64,000 bases of DNA from Dolomedes plantarius (Eukaryota; Arthropoda; Arachnida; Araneae; Dolomedidae): positions 169,682,242 through 169,746,241 of the forward strand of contig OU015496.1 in the NCBI GenBank assembly GCA_907164885.2. Reading direction: 5' to 3'. Under the pieces are notes generated by a model. The model was not told where the DNA came from, ran no database searches, and saw nothing but the letters and a program-made list of their open reading frames with translations. Every line of letters starts with the position of its first letter. The first letter of the stretch is position 1. Positions 1-14,500 of the stretch are shown here, piece by piece. Made by a program: the position numbers and the translations under genes.

Positions 1-220
1 CCACTTAATCATATCGAATGAATAAATTAAAATTATTCATGAGTAAAATACAGCAATTGAATTGTACCAAATTACGTGCTATCGTCGAGTCACTACACAC
101 ACGCGGTTGCAAATTTCGGACGGCTGCTGTTTACATCCTGTAGTTGCAGCCGTTGCCATTCGGAGTGTAGAAATATCGTCGATTTTTGTGCCGCATACCT
201 ACGCGTTTTATATATATAGA
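1..220 (-). mobile_element. Helitron family 2, 5' end (partial, runs off window)
   Basis: On the minus strand the element begins at 220 with TCTATATATATAAAACGC, preceded by A, as Helitron 5' ends are. The next 130 or so bases match the head of the copy at 27003-27792 (GGTATGCGGCACAAAAATCG and onward). The 3' end is outside the window. Confidence 0.65.
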
Positions 221-363
221 TTTTTGATAATATTATGGTTTTTTTCTCTGTATATAAGTAGCTAATATTTTAAATCATTTGTTCTTCCTCTCCCATTTTT
301 CTGAGATATATATGTGGTACATAATACTACTTGTATACTGACTGGTCAGTTGGACCAATTAAT

Positions 364-512
364 GGTTTGGATCCTGTTGGTTCGAGTCCCACTGCTGGCA
401 TGGATGTTTATAGCCATTCGGAATCGGCTTTAAACTGTAGGTCCCGGTCTATAATTAGCCCTTGTGTAGCAAAAAGTTGACCGTAGTGCTCCAAACCAAA
501 CCAAAACCAAAC
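364..512 (+). repeat. tRNA-derived SINE, family A (5'-truncated copy)
   Basis: A B-box-like GGTTCGAGTCCC is followed by the family body (GGCATGGATG, CGGAATCGG, TAGGTCCCGGTCT) and an ACCAAACC-rich tail. It is flanked by the 13-bp duplication TGGACCAATTAAT at 351-363 and 513-525, the sign of LINE-driven insertion. Other copies lie at 10262-10412 and 41902-42075. Confidence 0.82.
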
Positions 513-717
513 TGGACCAATTAATTGGTAAGTTTAATTTTTATAATATGGTAGCTTTCTATAAACATCTTGGAAACTTAACCTAATTTTATTTATAATT
601 TCAGGGTACTAGGAATAGTTTTGGGTATTCCCCCAAATTTCCATAATTTTACTTTATTTTGGGACGCATTTTTAGTTTATTGTGGGTTGATTTTAGCATC
701 TTATGTTTCTTTTTCAG

Positions 718-875
718 AGATATACTTGCTTAGTTGTGTTCATGTGGAAAACTTCTCTTGTTTGCCTCAGTACACAGTATCAGTGTGATTTTGATGTAGA
801 TGGACAGCATTATGATTTTAATCTACTATCTAGTCTCAGTCATAATTGGGTTTCGTCAGATGCCAAGAATAACAC
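718..875 (+). CDS. IGF2R: M6P receptor-like exon a (first in window)
   Basis: The acceptor is ttttcag before 718 and the donor is GTATGT after 875. The exon enters in phase 0 and leaves in phase 2. It ends one luminal repeat (YTCLVVFMWKTSLVC) and opens the next (CDFDVDGQHYDFNLLSSL). The preceding exons are outside the window. Confidence 0.85.
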
Positions 876-3800
876 GTATGTAACATATTTGTTTCAAAAG
901 TTGTGACTGTCTCTTTATCATTGTAATTAGCTATAAAATTTTATGTTTGGTTTAATTATCCAAGATAATGATTATCATTTCATGTGTTTTTAAAATTGAT
1001 GAATATATGTTTTAATATTATTTAATATATTTTAGCAAACTTAATTTTTAACAAGTAGGATTATATCAAAATTCATAATTGTGTGCCTTATCCTCAACTT
1101 TCAAAGAATTAGGTAAAGAGGAATGGTTGTAATACTTAAAAAAAAATTGTTCTTTATGTGTATCCTTTGTATTTAAAAACAATATTTAAGGTAGTCTCTT
1201 CTAACGAAACGACCGAGGGTTATTTATGTAGGATTACTTATCGTTGCCTACCTCTTTTGTATGTATGTATGTGTTATGTATATATATATATGTCAAAATT
1301 TTTTATGCATTTTGGAACTTTTCTGTTCAACTGTTTACTGCTTGCCCAAGCGATGCAGACTGGGTTTGGCACTCTGCCAAAATTATAACTCATGATGCAG
1401 GACATCTGAAATTTTGCTTTCCGGAGAACCATTATGGAGGAACATAATCCTACGTTAAAATCTTACTTTAATAAAAGTTTTCTTTGAATTTTATTAACCA
1501 TTAAAAGATTTCTTAATAACATATGTCTTTGTTCAAAGTGGAATCACTTGGGATTTCATTCCTTTCCCCCCCCCCTCCCCCCTCATATTGAAAAGTTACT
1601 TTTATTCTTCCCATATTTTTATTTACTTTCTCAATTAGGTAACTCCTTAAGAAGCACAACTGTATGTACAAAGTTTACTAGGTTAAATCTGATTTCAAAT
1701 AAAGCTCTTAATTAATCTACAGTGATTAAATTATGTAATTATATTAAATTTTCTAAAAATGAAATTTTTATATTGATTCATTGATTAGCTTTATATTTCA
1801 CACTTAGTATATTACAAAAATTGCATTTTTAAATTTATGGGAATATTCAATGCACAGGTTTTTACTGTGACTTGTTTATGAAAGATATACAAGTTGTAAG
1901 AATGCCTTTTACTAGGGCTTGGAAACCTTGTTATTCAACTTAAATTCATACCATTTGTTTTTACAATGTTTCTACTTGTTTTAAATATATGAAAGTCCTG
2001 AAAAATCACAAAAATGGAAATTAGGTTTTCAAAGTCCTGAAGATGTTGCCAAATTAAAGATTTGTCTTTTGTGCTTTTTTATATCAATGAATTTTTCCCT
2101 GTATAAAAATCAAAATATAACCTCTTTTTTTATTCATAAAATTTTCAGAATCCTATAAAGTGTGCATTTTGAATTATCTATTATATAACAAGCCTTATAT
2201 GAAGATAAAAAATGTAGAAAGCTGTCAAAAAATTTTGAGTGATAAAGAAAATGTTAATATATGCAAGTATAATAATATAAGAAAAGATTGGGAGGGAATA
2301 GCACAAAACTGTTGATTCTGTATTTTGAGAAATTAAAAAAGGGAAACAGAATAATATGCACCTACTTGAGTAATTATTTCAAGATATTACAATTATATAA
2401 AAAGAGAAAGAACACAAAAAAAATCAGAGAAATTCAAAAGGCCCTTAGAAGAGTGAAAAGTGTAGTCCCCCCCCCCCCTTCTGCATTAGTTTGATATCTG
2501 CAATCTGTGCTAAGCCCTTTGGGTACAATTTAGTTCCAATTTTAGTATGTCCTGGTAACATATTTGAAAAATCAGCTGAAATAATCCGAGTGCGTCGAAC
2601 CATTTTTTAAGTTATTTATTTTTGAGGTTTTCTATAATATATTTTGTACTCGCATATTACCAAAACTGTTGCTAATATTTTAAATATGTTTTAAAGGTAT
2701 TGGATTAATATTTGTCGTGGAATACAACCTACTGCTGATACTTTAGGATGTTCCCCAACAACAGCTATATGCATGTCTGATGCAAATGGATACCACGTGT
2801 CTCTAGGAATGGTCCAGAATATGAAGATTAAATCTATAAGTAAATCAATTTTTTTTGTCTTTTTATCTGTAAATGGATTGTTTCTCAAACTGGGGTATAT
2901 GAAACTTTACAGCAGTGGTTCCCAACCCCTATGGGTTGGGAAGTCTGCAGACCACTAAGCCAGAAATTGAACCATGTGTGGACCACCACCTCTATCCCTA
3001 CTGACTTGAGGGGGAGGGGGGGCTTCCAAGAGAATGAAAATTATTTTGTATCATATTCTAATAATAAAGTAATTTATGTTAAACTTTTCAGAAATTTTAA
3101 TTCAAGACCTGATAGTCATCAGATATATTAGACCCTTTTTTATATGTGGTGATAGACCACTCCCAAGACTCTCACTGTAATTTAGTGGTTATCAGGCCAG
3201 AGAAGACACTTAGTCTTGATAAAATATTTTAATAAGATTCACAATTAACAACATGAATATATACAGCCAAGGCACAGTCGCCATGCACACACTAGTGCTA
3301 TTACTGTACTGCCACATGCAGTAGTACACTCCAGTTCTTATTGTCAGTTACCAACACAGTTACAGTTACATTACATAAAACACAGTTACAGTTCATTACA
3401 TAAAACACAGTTAACACGCTTACTATTAGTTTATACTAAAATATGTGACACCCTTCCCTGAAGACATTTAATTACAAATGTAGTCATTCAGATATTCAGG
3501 TCTTTTTATCAGACGTCCTGATTTAGTTTTATTTATGGATTCCAGAGATGTGTTAGTTACCAGGGAATTATTAACATTGGTATTATAGGTTTCAGGGTCT
3601 TCAGGCATATTGAGATCCCAATCAGTTTTAATTTCAAATGGAATTTTTGATGGTCTCAAATGTATTCTATTTCTCACCAAAGTTTTACCTGAACTATTTT
3701 GAATAATATATGATCTAGGATTCTGACATTTGGATATTATCTTGGCCGGTTCCCAAGTCTTACGACTAAAGTTATATGTAGCCACATTATCACCAGGGTT

Positions 3801-6800
3801 AAAATGTTCCAGAGCACTAGTACCTCGATCATAATAACGTTTCTGTTTTACCTGTCTATTTACTAACTTTTCCTGTACATTTTTAAATATTTCTGCATCC
3901 AATAACTTATTATGAATTGGTATTTTAGTTTTTAATCTCCTACCAAACATTAGTTGTGCTGGTGATAAATTCAATCCCGAAATAGGGGTATTCCTATACT
4001 CCATTATTCCAACAATCCACTCTCTATTGTCTTCGATAGCTTTTTTGATTATTGCTTTTACGATCCCAACAGCCCTTTCTGCCATTCCATTACTTTTTGG
4101 GTAACGGGGACTTGAAAAGTTATACTCAAAATCCCATTCTTTGGCAAAAGCCTTAAATTCAAAGCTATTAAACGGATTATTATCACTAACTACTATTGAA
4201 GGAACCCCATAACTAGAAAAGCAAACCTTTAATCTTTGAATGATTTCTTTTATACTTTTACTCCTTAATTTTTTTACTTCAATCCACTTAGAATAATAGC
4301 ACATAACAACTAAGTAATTGGTATTTCTATATTCCATAATATCAACACCTATCTTTTCAAAAGGTCTGTGTGGAATTGAATGTGATAGAAGAGGTTCTTT
4401 AATATTGGCTCTTTGAAACATCTGACATATTTCACATTTACCTATCATTAACTCTATACTTTTAGACATACCAGGCCAAAACATGATCTCTCTAGCCCTA
4501 CTTTTGCTTTTTTCAACTCCAAAATGACCTTCATGGATTAATGACAACATTTCATTTCTGAGCGAGGAAGGCACAACAATTTTAGAGTCTTTAAGTAACA
4601 AACCAAAATCTATAAACAAATCATTCTTACATTTATAATACTGTCTTACATTAGCAGGAACATTTTGAATGTGATCAGGCCAACCCCTCTCACAATACTC
4701 ATAGACCAATTTTAACTCAGAATCCATTTGAATGGCATTCTTAAACTGACCCAACCTTCTTTCACTTACTGGAAGTTGTTTGACAGTATGAACAATACTC
4801 AACATTTCAGGGTCATCAACTACTAAATCTTTAATGTATGCCCTAGACAGAGTATCCGCAAGATACATTTCACTACCTTTGACATATTCTATTTCAAATT
4901 GATATTTTAGTAGCTTTAATAACATTCTTTGCAACCTTGAAGAAATATTACATATTGGTTTATTTACAATTGACACAAGTGGCTTATGATCATTCTGTAC
5001 AATAAATTTTTTTCCATACATAAAGTTATGAAATTTGTGTATAGCAAATACAATAGATAGCATTTCCTTTTCTATTTGAGCATAATTTTGCTCCGTTTGT
5101 GTGAGACTTCGAGACGCATATGATACAGGGTGGCCCTCTTGAATGAGACAAGCCCCTATACCATCTTTAGAACTGTCACACTGTATAATAGTTTGTTTAG
5201 AGCTACTAAATACCCTTAAAACAGTTGACGAGCTCAATAAACTTTTAATCTGTTTAAAAGCATTCTCATGCTCCTCAAGCCAACTAAATTCTACACTATC
5301 TTTTAACAGACTCCTTAGGGGAGATGTTATGGTAGAAACATTTTGTATAAATTTGGACACGTAATTTACCATTCCCAAGAATCTCCTTACACCCCCTTTA
5401 TCAGATGGAGTTTCCATTTCAGTTATTGCTCTAACATGCTGTGGATCTGCCCTAATTCCATCTTTAGATATAATCTGTCCCACATATTTAACTTCAGGTA
5501 CTCTATACTGGAATTTTTCAGGATTAAATTTAATATTACAATCCTTTGCCCTTTTTAAAACCTTCGCTAAAGAAATATCATGCTCACTTTCTGTATTACC
5601 CGCTACTATTACATCATCGAAATACACTTCGACATTTTCTATGTCCTCAAATAACGTCAGATTTCTTTTCTGAAATACCTCAGGAGCTGATGCGATTCCG
5701 AATGGCATTCTCAAGAATTGGTATCTACCAAAAGGTGTATTAAAAGTGCATAAATCTGCACTAGACTCATCTAAAGGCACTTGCCAAAACCCATCCTTCA
5801 AATCCAAAACAGAAAATACCTTCTTCCCTTCTAGTCTGCCTATTAACTCCTCAGCAGTAGGAATTATGTGATGTTCTCTTTTTATAGCTTTATTTAGATT
5901 TCTGGGATCCAAACAAATCCTTAAGCTCCCATTAGGTTTCTCAATCACCACTAAGCTGTTAACCCAATCTGTTGGTTTGTTTACTCTTTTCACCACTCCT
6001 TGAGATTCTAACCTTTCTAACGTTTCTCTAAGGTTCTTAGTTAATGATAAAGGTACACGCCTAGGTGGGTTTATTACAGGCTTAATTTCAGGATTCACTT
6101 CAATTCGATAAGGGTCACCTGGGAATTTACCTAAGCCACTGAAGACTTCATTATGTTTAGTTACAATATCATTTTTACTGAGTGTTTCAATTTGTTCAAT
6201 TTTTCTTATTAAATTTAATCTCTGGCATGCTTTTAACCCTAATATTGGCTTAGATGATACATCAACAACAATAAATTTCAATGGAACATTCTTATACTGA
6301 TTAGTAGTACAATTTAACATTAATTCACCTTCTGGTTTCAATTTGAAATTCCCATATGAAAGCAATGTTACATTAGTTTTACTCAATACACTATTTGTTG
6401 GAAGTATCATATTGCTATATACAGACATTGGCAACACATTAGTTTCAGCTCCTGTATCCAGTTTAAATTCAATTATATTATTTTCAACATTAATTTTCTG
6501 AAACCACACATTATCACACGAATTAATATTTACAAAACTATTATCAGTACTTACTTCTTGATGTGACACACTGTCTATGTATAAATCCACATTAGAGTTT
6601 TCTATGTTGTTCACACTTCTGTAATGGTTTTTCACAGTTTTACAAACAACTGCAAAATGGTGCTTTCCTTTACACTTAGCACAAAGTTTACCATAAGCTG
6701 GACAGTTATATTTCTTGTGGTCTTTTCCACACTTAGTACACCTGTATATTCTATCTTCAGCACTGTTCTTTTTGAACTTGTCCTGTCCCTTGAAAGGCTT

Positions 6801-9800
6801 TTCACAACTTTTCTTGATTTCCATTACTTTCGATGTTGACTTTACAGTCTCTATTTGTAGTTTGCTTGTCTCTGCTGCTCGAAGAAAATCTGCTGCCTTT
6901 TTCAAAGTCAGGTTACTTTCTCTCAAAAGTCTTTCCAGTAGAGACTTTTCTCGGATACCCAGAACTAATCTGTCTCGTATTAATCCTTCTTCTTGATCAT
7001 TGAAGTTGCATGTGGACGCTAAAGTTTTCAGTTCAGTCAAGTAGTTATCAACTTGCTGACCTTCTTGCTGAGAACAGGAAAAAAACTTAAATCTCTCAAA
7101 GACCTCATTTTTCCTTGGAACACAGTAGTTCGTGAAACATTCCATAACATCTGCAAATTTTTCTTTGCTCTTTTCATCTTCTGGCTTAAAGGTGTTGAAT
7201 ATTTCTGTTCCTTCATCACCCAAAAGATTAAGCAAAATAGCTATTTTCACTGAATCAGGCTTTTGGTCTTTCTCTGAGGCAATGAGATAGTTATTAAATT
7301 TTTGTGTCAACTTACTCCAAGTTTCAGCTAAATTGCTGCACGTGAAATTGATTGCACTTGGAGGTCGAAATGTCTCCATTTTCTTTTTCCTTTTTATGAT
7401 GATGATCACAAAGTTCAGAGGAGGCTCACTACAAATTTCTCACTCAGAGAGCATGCACTTGGAAGACAACAGCAATCTTCTTGCATCAGGATAAATTTAA
7501 TTACGGGGTACGAAAAATTCTGACACCATGTAATTTAGTGGTTATCAGGCCAGAGAAGACACTTAGTCTTGATAAAATATTTTAATAAGATTCACAATTA
7601 ACAACATGAATATATACAGCCAAGGCACAGTCGCCATGCACACACTAGTGCTATTACCGTACTGCCACATGCAGTAGTACACTCCAGTTCTTATTGTCAG
7701 TTACCAACACAGTTACAGTTACATTACATAAAACACAGTTACAGTTCATTACATAAAACACAGTTAACACGCTTACTATTAGTTTATACTAAAATATGTG
7801 ACACTCACGGACTGCCGGTTGGGAACCACTGCTTTACAGGGAATCAGTCAACTTCACATCTCAATGATTAGTTCTCAAGGGAAAAAATTAACAAAATGAA
7901 GGAAGCTAAATTACAGGAAATTTTCTTTTTTCAAATTCTAAAATATTTACTATACTGTTCGTTTATTATTATTAAGACTAGCTTAGTAATTTTTTTTAAG
8001 TGTTTTTATACAGTCATAACAATTTGTTTTCCTTTAAAGTGAACTAACTACACATTGACATTGGTTTTAGTACATATACACCATCACTTTTATTTGTAGG
8101 AAAAGAATTTTTTTTTTTAATAACTTGAAGCCTTTTTAATGATTAAACCTTTTTGGTGTGTCAGGCAAGTTGGATAAAAAGCCAAACAAAATTGGGTTAG
8201 TGAGGCACTGTCATTTTCCAGCACTGAATTATGCTGATTGTAAGTCTGCAGTAAAGTATACAACATCCTTCGTGGTTCATGCCAAAAATAACGTTTAATT
8301 TGTTACCAAGGGTGTTGCAAATGGACAATGGTCATATTTTTTTCCTCTCAAAAGCATAATAGTTTAATAGCATCTATTTTCATCTCTAAAAATGAAAATT
8401 AGAATCTTCATTTTTTTAAATCAATTCTGTTATTTAAATTTTGAGAGAACTATAATTTTCTTAGTCTTAAAAACAGGTAACTAGTTTTTTCTCAAGAATG
8501 AATTAAAAAACATATTTAATATATAAGCTAGTATTTAGATTTAAATATATGATGTATTTAAATGTAAATGCTAGTTAAGAAGCTACAAATACATTTGAAA
8601 TAAATGGGCTTTGTATTTTTATGTATTAAATATGAGCTTTGTGTTTGTTTATGTTAAATTAGTTACATACATAAAAATTCGATGGAAAAAAATCTTTGTT
8701 TATATGGCCTTAGTAAAAATTCTATGAAAAAAATCTTTGTATTATATGGCCTTAGTAATGAATTGTTTAAAATACAGTGGAATCCCGATCAGTCGTTCTC
8801 TGAATCATCGTTTTTCCGTATGTGTTGTTTATTTCATTCAGTCCTGATGATCATATTGCTTTGTTATTTTCCCACATTTATCGCTCAGTTCAGTTGGTCC
8901 CTTGAAAAACGCTAGATCAAGATTCCACTGTATTTAATGGTTATTTAAAAAAAGTTATGATTTAAAAATTTGTTTCAAGATTCAAATGGCAACATGGCAT
9001 GTGTGTAATGTATATCAATTATGAAATCAACTTCTTGCCTATTGGAATCCATTTTCTTTCTTCCAACAGATACTACAAACTTGCTTCTAACTTTTGATAA
9101 TGGTGATTCAAGAGCTTGTGCATCTGTCAGTTCACCCACACCATTACATCCTATTACACGATTATTTATGCAGTGTGGCAAAACTTTAGGTCGTCCTCGT
9201 ATGTTTTCTGGCCCTGATGACAAATGTTACTATGATTTTGTGTGGGAAACTACATTAGCTTGTGTTGACAAAGTGTAAGTTAATGTATATTTCTCTCTCT
9301 CTCTCTTAACTGCATCTTTAAACTGCTAACCATGATATCTATATATATAAAACAGTTCCATGACTGACTGACATATAACGCACAGACCAAACCGTTGGAC
9401 CTAAAGGGTTGAAATTTTTCATGGTGATTCTTCTTATAGTGTAGAGGTACACTAAGAAAGATTTTTGAAAAATTCTTAGATTTTTTAAAATTAAACTTTT
9501 AAGTTGATTTGTAACTTTTTAAGTTTGCATTTAAAATAATAATCTGAGGGTTATAAAATTTATATCATGAGAAAGATCATAAAAATTCCTTTAAAATGTA
9601 ATGTTAAATCTTTACCTCCATTTTCTGATTTTTGGTGAATGTTTAAAGATTAATTTTTAGAATTGAATTTATTAAATGCCTATCATGTGGTTTCTTTTCT
9701 TTTTATGATTAAACTAATTTTGCATCACGTGCATAACAACGAAATAGACCCAACAGAAAAAAATATATTTTCCTTGCTAATGCAGCAGATGATTGGACAT

Positions 9801-11533
9801 TATCCCAAAAAAATATTATAATACAGTAAAAGATATGTTCTTTAAACTGTACTATATTCTTTAATATGTTCTATTAGATTTAATTTGAATTTTTTCTTCT
9901 ACATTATTTTGTCTATAAAAATATCCATTACAATTTTTTTATTATTATTTTACTTCAATTTCATACAATGATTGTTGTATTTATTATAAATATATATATA
10001 TATATTTTTGGCATTAATTGCATACATTGACCTTTGTATTTAATTTGAATGTACTTACACGTACTTTGAATTTAATTTGAAGTACGTGTAATTCAGCTAG
10101 TTTAGTATAAAAGTGGTGTCACATTACTCTTTCAAATTCTAGAATTGTATAACTTTATAGACAGTGTTATCTAGCTAGTTTTGCCATGTGAATTGCTATT
10201 AGATGTCCACTATAGATATTAGTACCAAACATATCTTATTTGTTCTCTTTGACTAAGTGCAGCCAGACAATGGCTGAATGGCTAGGGTGCTGGTATTGGT
10301 ACCAGAGTCTGGGTTAGAGTCCCACTCCTGGCATTGACATTTGGAATTCACCTTAAACAGTAGGTCCCAGTCTAATTAACCCTTCTGTAGCACTCCAAAC
10401 CAAACCTTAACTTAAGTGCAAGAATAATTTGATCCACACAAAATGGAAAAACTGCTTCCTTAAAATTTGTCACAAAATTTTTATTTTCTCAGAATTGTAG
10501 TGCTGTTTTGGCTTATCTTCATGTTAGGATATTTTAAAGTGTTAGTCAACTCATTTTCCAAGAATACCCTTTATAACTTAGAATACATGTAAATTTTATG
10601 TAATTATGCGTATGGAGTTTTCTTTTATTATTTGGTTATGTGTAATATTTACTGCTTGTTTAAAAACATTTAAATTCCTATGAACAAAACCTTATATTTT
10701 CATTAAAATTTGCTTTTTGTTTTCTTTATGTAAAATCTTTATACAGATTCTGAACAGTTAGAAACTAATACTAGAACTGCTTCAATAATCTAGTTATATA
10801 TTAAATTTTTGTCCTTTTAAAAAAAAAAAAAAAAGTGTACTTATGCCAGAGATATATTTTTTTTAAAATTAACTCCTTGTACAGTACTTTATTAGTATTG
10901 AATAAATAAAAAAACCTCCAATTTTCAATTCTAATCTTAAGTTGTTGGCTCATCAAATTTTTTTGTTTTTATTTAGGGAAGAAGTAATGATCGAAAAAGA
11001 TGGCATTATCAAAGATAGCAGACTTGATTTTTCTTTTGACATCAGTGATATATTAAATAGGTATGTACTTCTCTAAATAACCTGATTAAACTTTTTGCAA
11101 GGTTTTTGTGAAAATTTTGTGCATAATATAATTTTTTCTTTACATTTCATTGATTAAATAATGAATGTAGTTTATTTCTGTTGTGGTCATAGATTCAATC
11201 GTAGATTTTGTGAATGAATTAAAAAGTATCACTTAGAACATTTTTAACTATAGTAATCAGTTTTATGATACCGTATGAAACTGATTTTGAAAGGTATCAT
11301 AATTTTATGATGGAGAAATCACTCAAGCTAAATCAATTCAGAGTAACTTTTCTTGCGATTGTAACTTTGTATTGCTTAATTTATAAAATTTATTCATTAC
11401 ATTCAAAACACTATTTGACTAAAAATGCTGTTTTGATTCTTCTCTTGAATTATAATTTTTCAAATCCACTTTACAAAAAGGAAATAATTTCCCTCTAGAT
11501 CTATCTATTTTATTTTATTTATTATGTTTTTTT

Positions 11534-11596
<63 letters not shown>

Positions 11597-14500
11597 CTTT
11601 TTATTATTTATTTATTTTGTAGTTTGAAAAGTACATTTAAACAAATAATGCTTAATTTATAACGTTTGTTCCATACATTAAAAAAAACTGTTTTGACTCT
11701 AGCTTGTGAACTATACTTAAACTCAGTGTATTAAAGGAAACAAATTTCCTTCTTCATTTGTGTATGTAGATTGTCTAGCATCTTCAGTTCATATTAATGA
11801 TACCATAAATGTCTCTAAGCATTGACTATAACTAACTATTTCACTGTATCATAAGGCTTTATCAATTATTTGAATGTAAAATTTGCATTTGTATTCTATT
11901 AGAACATTCTTCTGCACTATATTTCAACTAGTGCTTACTTAATAAGTAGTTTTGTGTGTTATAGTCACTATAAATCTGATTTCCAGACATTTTGTACATA
12001 AATATATTGGTAACTCTTTAGTTTATTGTTAAGCTAGTCATTTTTTAATTATATGCTGTTTCAATATGAATCTTGATAATGTGATTAATAGGATATCCTC
12101 TGGTTGTTATATTTAATCAATCTGCTTTTACAGTCTGATCACTTGTATTATTTTTATTTATTTCAACTTTCTATTTATTACTGAATTACTAGGAACAATC
12201 CACTGTAAACAAAAAATTGCTACTTTATAGTCTGCACTATATAACTGTCGCTGTGTTTTCCATGGAATAGCATCATATGAGTGATAAAGGGAATTTAAGA
12301 AATTAACCTTCAATAATTTATATTCATCTGTGCACCTATATAAAAGTCTGGACTAAATTCAAATAAAAACAAAAACTGTTAATTTTTTATTTTACCATTG
12401 TATGTATATGAACAATATCTCTCTATATTGAAGTTTGAAACCTGAAAAAAATTTAGTATGCTTAATGAAATGAGAAATCTCAAATTTCACACCAAACTCA
12501 TTATTTAACCTAGGCTATATAGCTAAACAGTAGTCTGCTTAAAAATTGAAACAAGCAGTTTGTTGAACTTAAAGACAGAAAAAAGAATATGACTTATTAA
12601 ATATAGATATAAAATTTTACTGATCAATTTTTTTTATGTCTTTATATGGACACATTGCATCATATCTCTGTTTGCCTTTTCTTGAAGGACATTTGCAGTT
12701 CCTGGTAACAATACAAATGACCATTATGTGTACAAGATTAACCTGAGTGGTGTTGCTCAAAATTCATCTCAGTTTGGATTAGATTGTTCTAAAGCAGCTG
12801 TATGTCAAACTAAGTCAAATTTTGAGAGAGACATTGGTAGCTTCGATACAAGGAGTTTCATTCGTAGAGGTAATTAATTGTTTTTAATTTTTCATATGAA
12901 TTTGTAATGAACTTCCCCATCTAGAAATGTCAATGTCAGTTATAGGAAACTAGCTGAATACCCATACTTTGCTACAGAGTACATTCAAATTAAATACAAC
13001 AGTCAGTGTATGCAATTGATGTAAAAATATATATATATATATATATATATTTATAAAAAAATCGCAATGGATATTTTTATAGACAAAATAATTTAGAAGA
13101 AAATATTCAATTAAATCTAATAGAACATACTAAAGAATATAATACAGTTTGAGGAACATATCTTTTACTGTATTTTAATATTTTTTTGGATAATGTCCAA
13201 TTGTCTGCTGCATTAGCAAGAAAAAAATATATATATTTTTGTCTATTTCATTATGCACATGATGCAAAATTAGTTTAAAGTATCACAAAAAGAAAAGAAA
13301 CCACATGATCAGCATTTAATAAATAAAATTCAAAAAATTAATCTTTATAAATTCACCAAAAATCAAAAAATGGAGGTAAAGATTCGAAAAAGATATCATT
13401 TTAAAGGAATTTTTATGATCTTTCTCGTGCTATAAATTTTATAACCCTCAGATTATTATTTTAAATGCAAACTTTAAAAAAGTTACAAAAACAGTTTAAA
13501 AATTTAAATTTAAAAAAATCTAAGAAGAATTTTTCAAAAATCTTTCTCAGTGGACCCCTATGCTATAAGAATTGCCATGCAAAATTTCAGCCCCTTAGGT
13601 TCAGCGGTTTGGTCTGTGCATTATCTGTCAGTCAGTCAGTTACGGACCTGCTTTATATATATAGATAATAGGCACTTGGGAGCTATGTAATCAAAATTAA
13701 AATCTAAAACATGATAATACAAATATGCGGAAACTTTGTCCTTATAGAAGAATGCTTTAGATGTAAAAATTATTTAAAGTATTAATTTTTTTATTTATTT
13801 ATTTATTTATTTCTGACAGTTTTAATTTTTCACATTAGTATCTTAGCATAGTCTTTCCTTTTGGCATCATGGCAAATTCAACTGTTTCCATGATAGACTC
13901 CTTGATATTTAATAGATGAAAGTTCTGTAACCCATAGATAAATTCTGCTTATGTAATTGTATTATGTTCATTCTGTTAGTTAGCTTTGTCATGTTGAGGA
14001 GTCCATAGTAAGGGGGAAAAAAGTAGAGATCCTTGCCAGCAATTAAATTTTTTAGTGGTGCATGTATCGTTGTGAATGTTTCTAGTTAATAGCAAAATCT
14101 CTCTTCCTTGCATAAGTATTGCATTTTAGAATGTGTTAATAAATTTAAATGCTTAGTACTTCAATGAGATACCCAAAACTTGAAATTGTTTGAGTTATTT
14201 TGTACAAAAATAAAAGTTCGTAGTACATGTAGAGTCCTAGAGAGAGGGGATAGTTTCTATACCAGGGGTGGACAAGATAAACAGCATTTAGAGCCATTTG
14301 GGAATATCTATGTATTTAGATAAGTTGAAAACAGAAAAAGGTTATAATATTTAGAGAAATTTTAAACTGTTTAGTTCCCCCTAATATTTGGGAAAATAGA
14401 AAAATTTATTTTTTTTTAAATTTAGAGAGCAATTTATAAGCAATTCTTATGTACATTATTTGAAAAATTGATCATTGAACTAAGCACAACAAAAAAGTAA

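Larger units (their letters stand above)
3176..7803 (-). mobile_element. Full-length Ty3/gypsy LTR retrotransposon
   Basis: Two 275-bp LTRs (3176-3450, 7529-7803) begin TG and end CA and differ at one base (T/C in 'ctattaYtgtactgcc' context). The target duplication CTCAC is present at 3171-3175 and 7804-7808. On the minus strand a TGG-initiated primer-binding site follows the 5' LTR, and a purine tract (AGGGAAGGG, 3451-3459) precedes the 3' LTR. One open gag-pol frame fills the interior. The near-identical LTRs and intact frame mean a recent insertion. There is no envelope gene. Confidence 0.97.
2913..7831. mobile_element. hAT-type MITE interrupted by a gypsy element
   Basis: The ends are CAGTGGTTCCCAAC (2913) and GTTGGGAACCACTG (to 7831), perfect inverted repeats flanked by the 8-bp duplication CTTTACAG (2905-2912, 7832-7839), as hAT transposases make. 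Without the gypsy insertion and its 5-bp duplication the element is about 286 bp (2913-3175 plus 7809-7831). It has no coding capacity and lies in a receptor intron. Confidence 0.93.

Noticed and set aside
1244..1447. Open frame with NHYGGT-like end resembling a receptor exon
   Set aside because: The stretch is part of dispersed repeat D, which recurs at 30700, and the exon phases at 875 and 2697 join without it.
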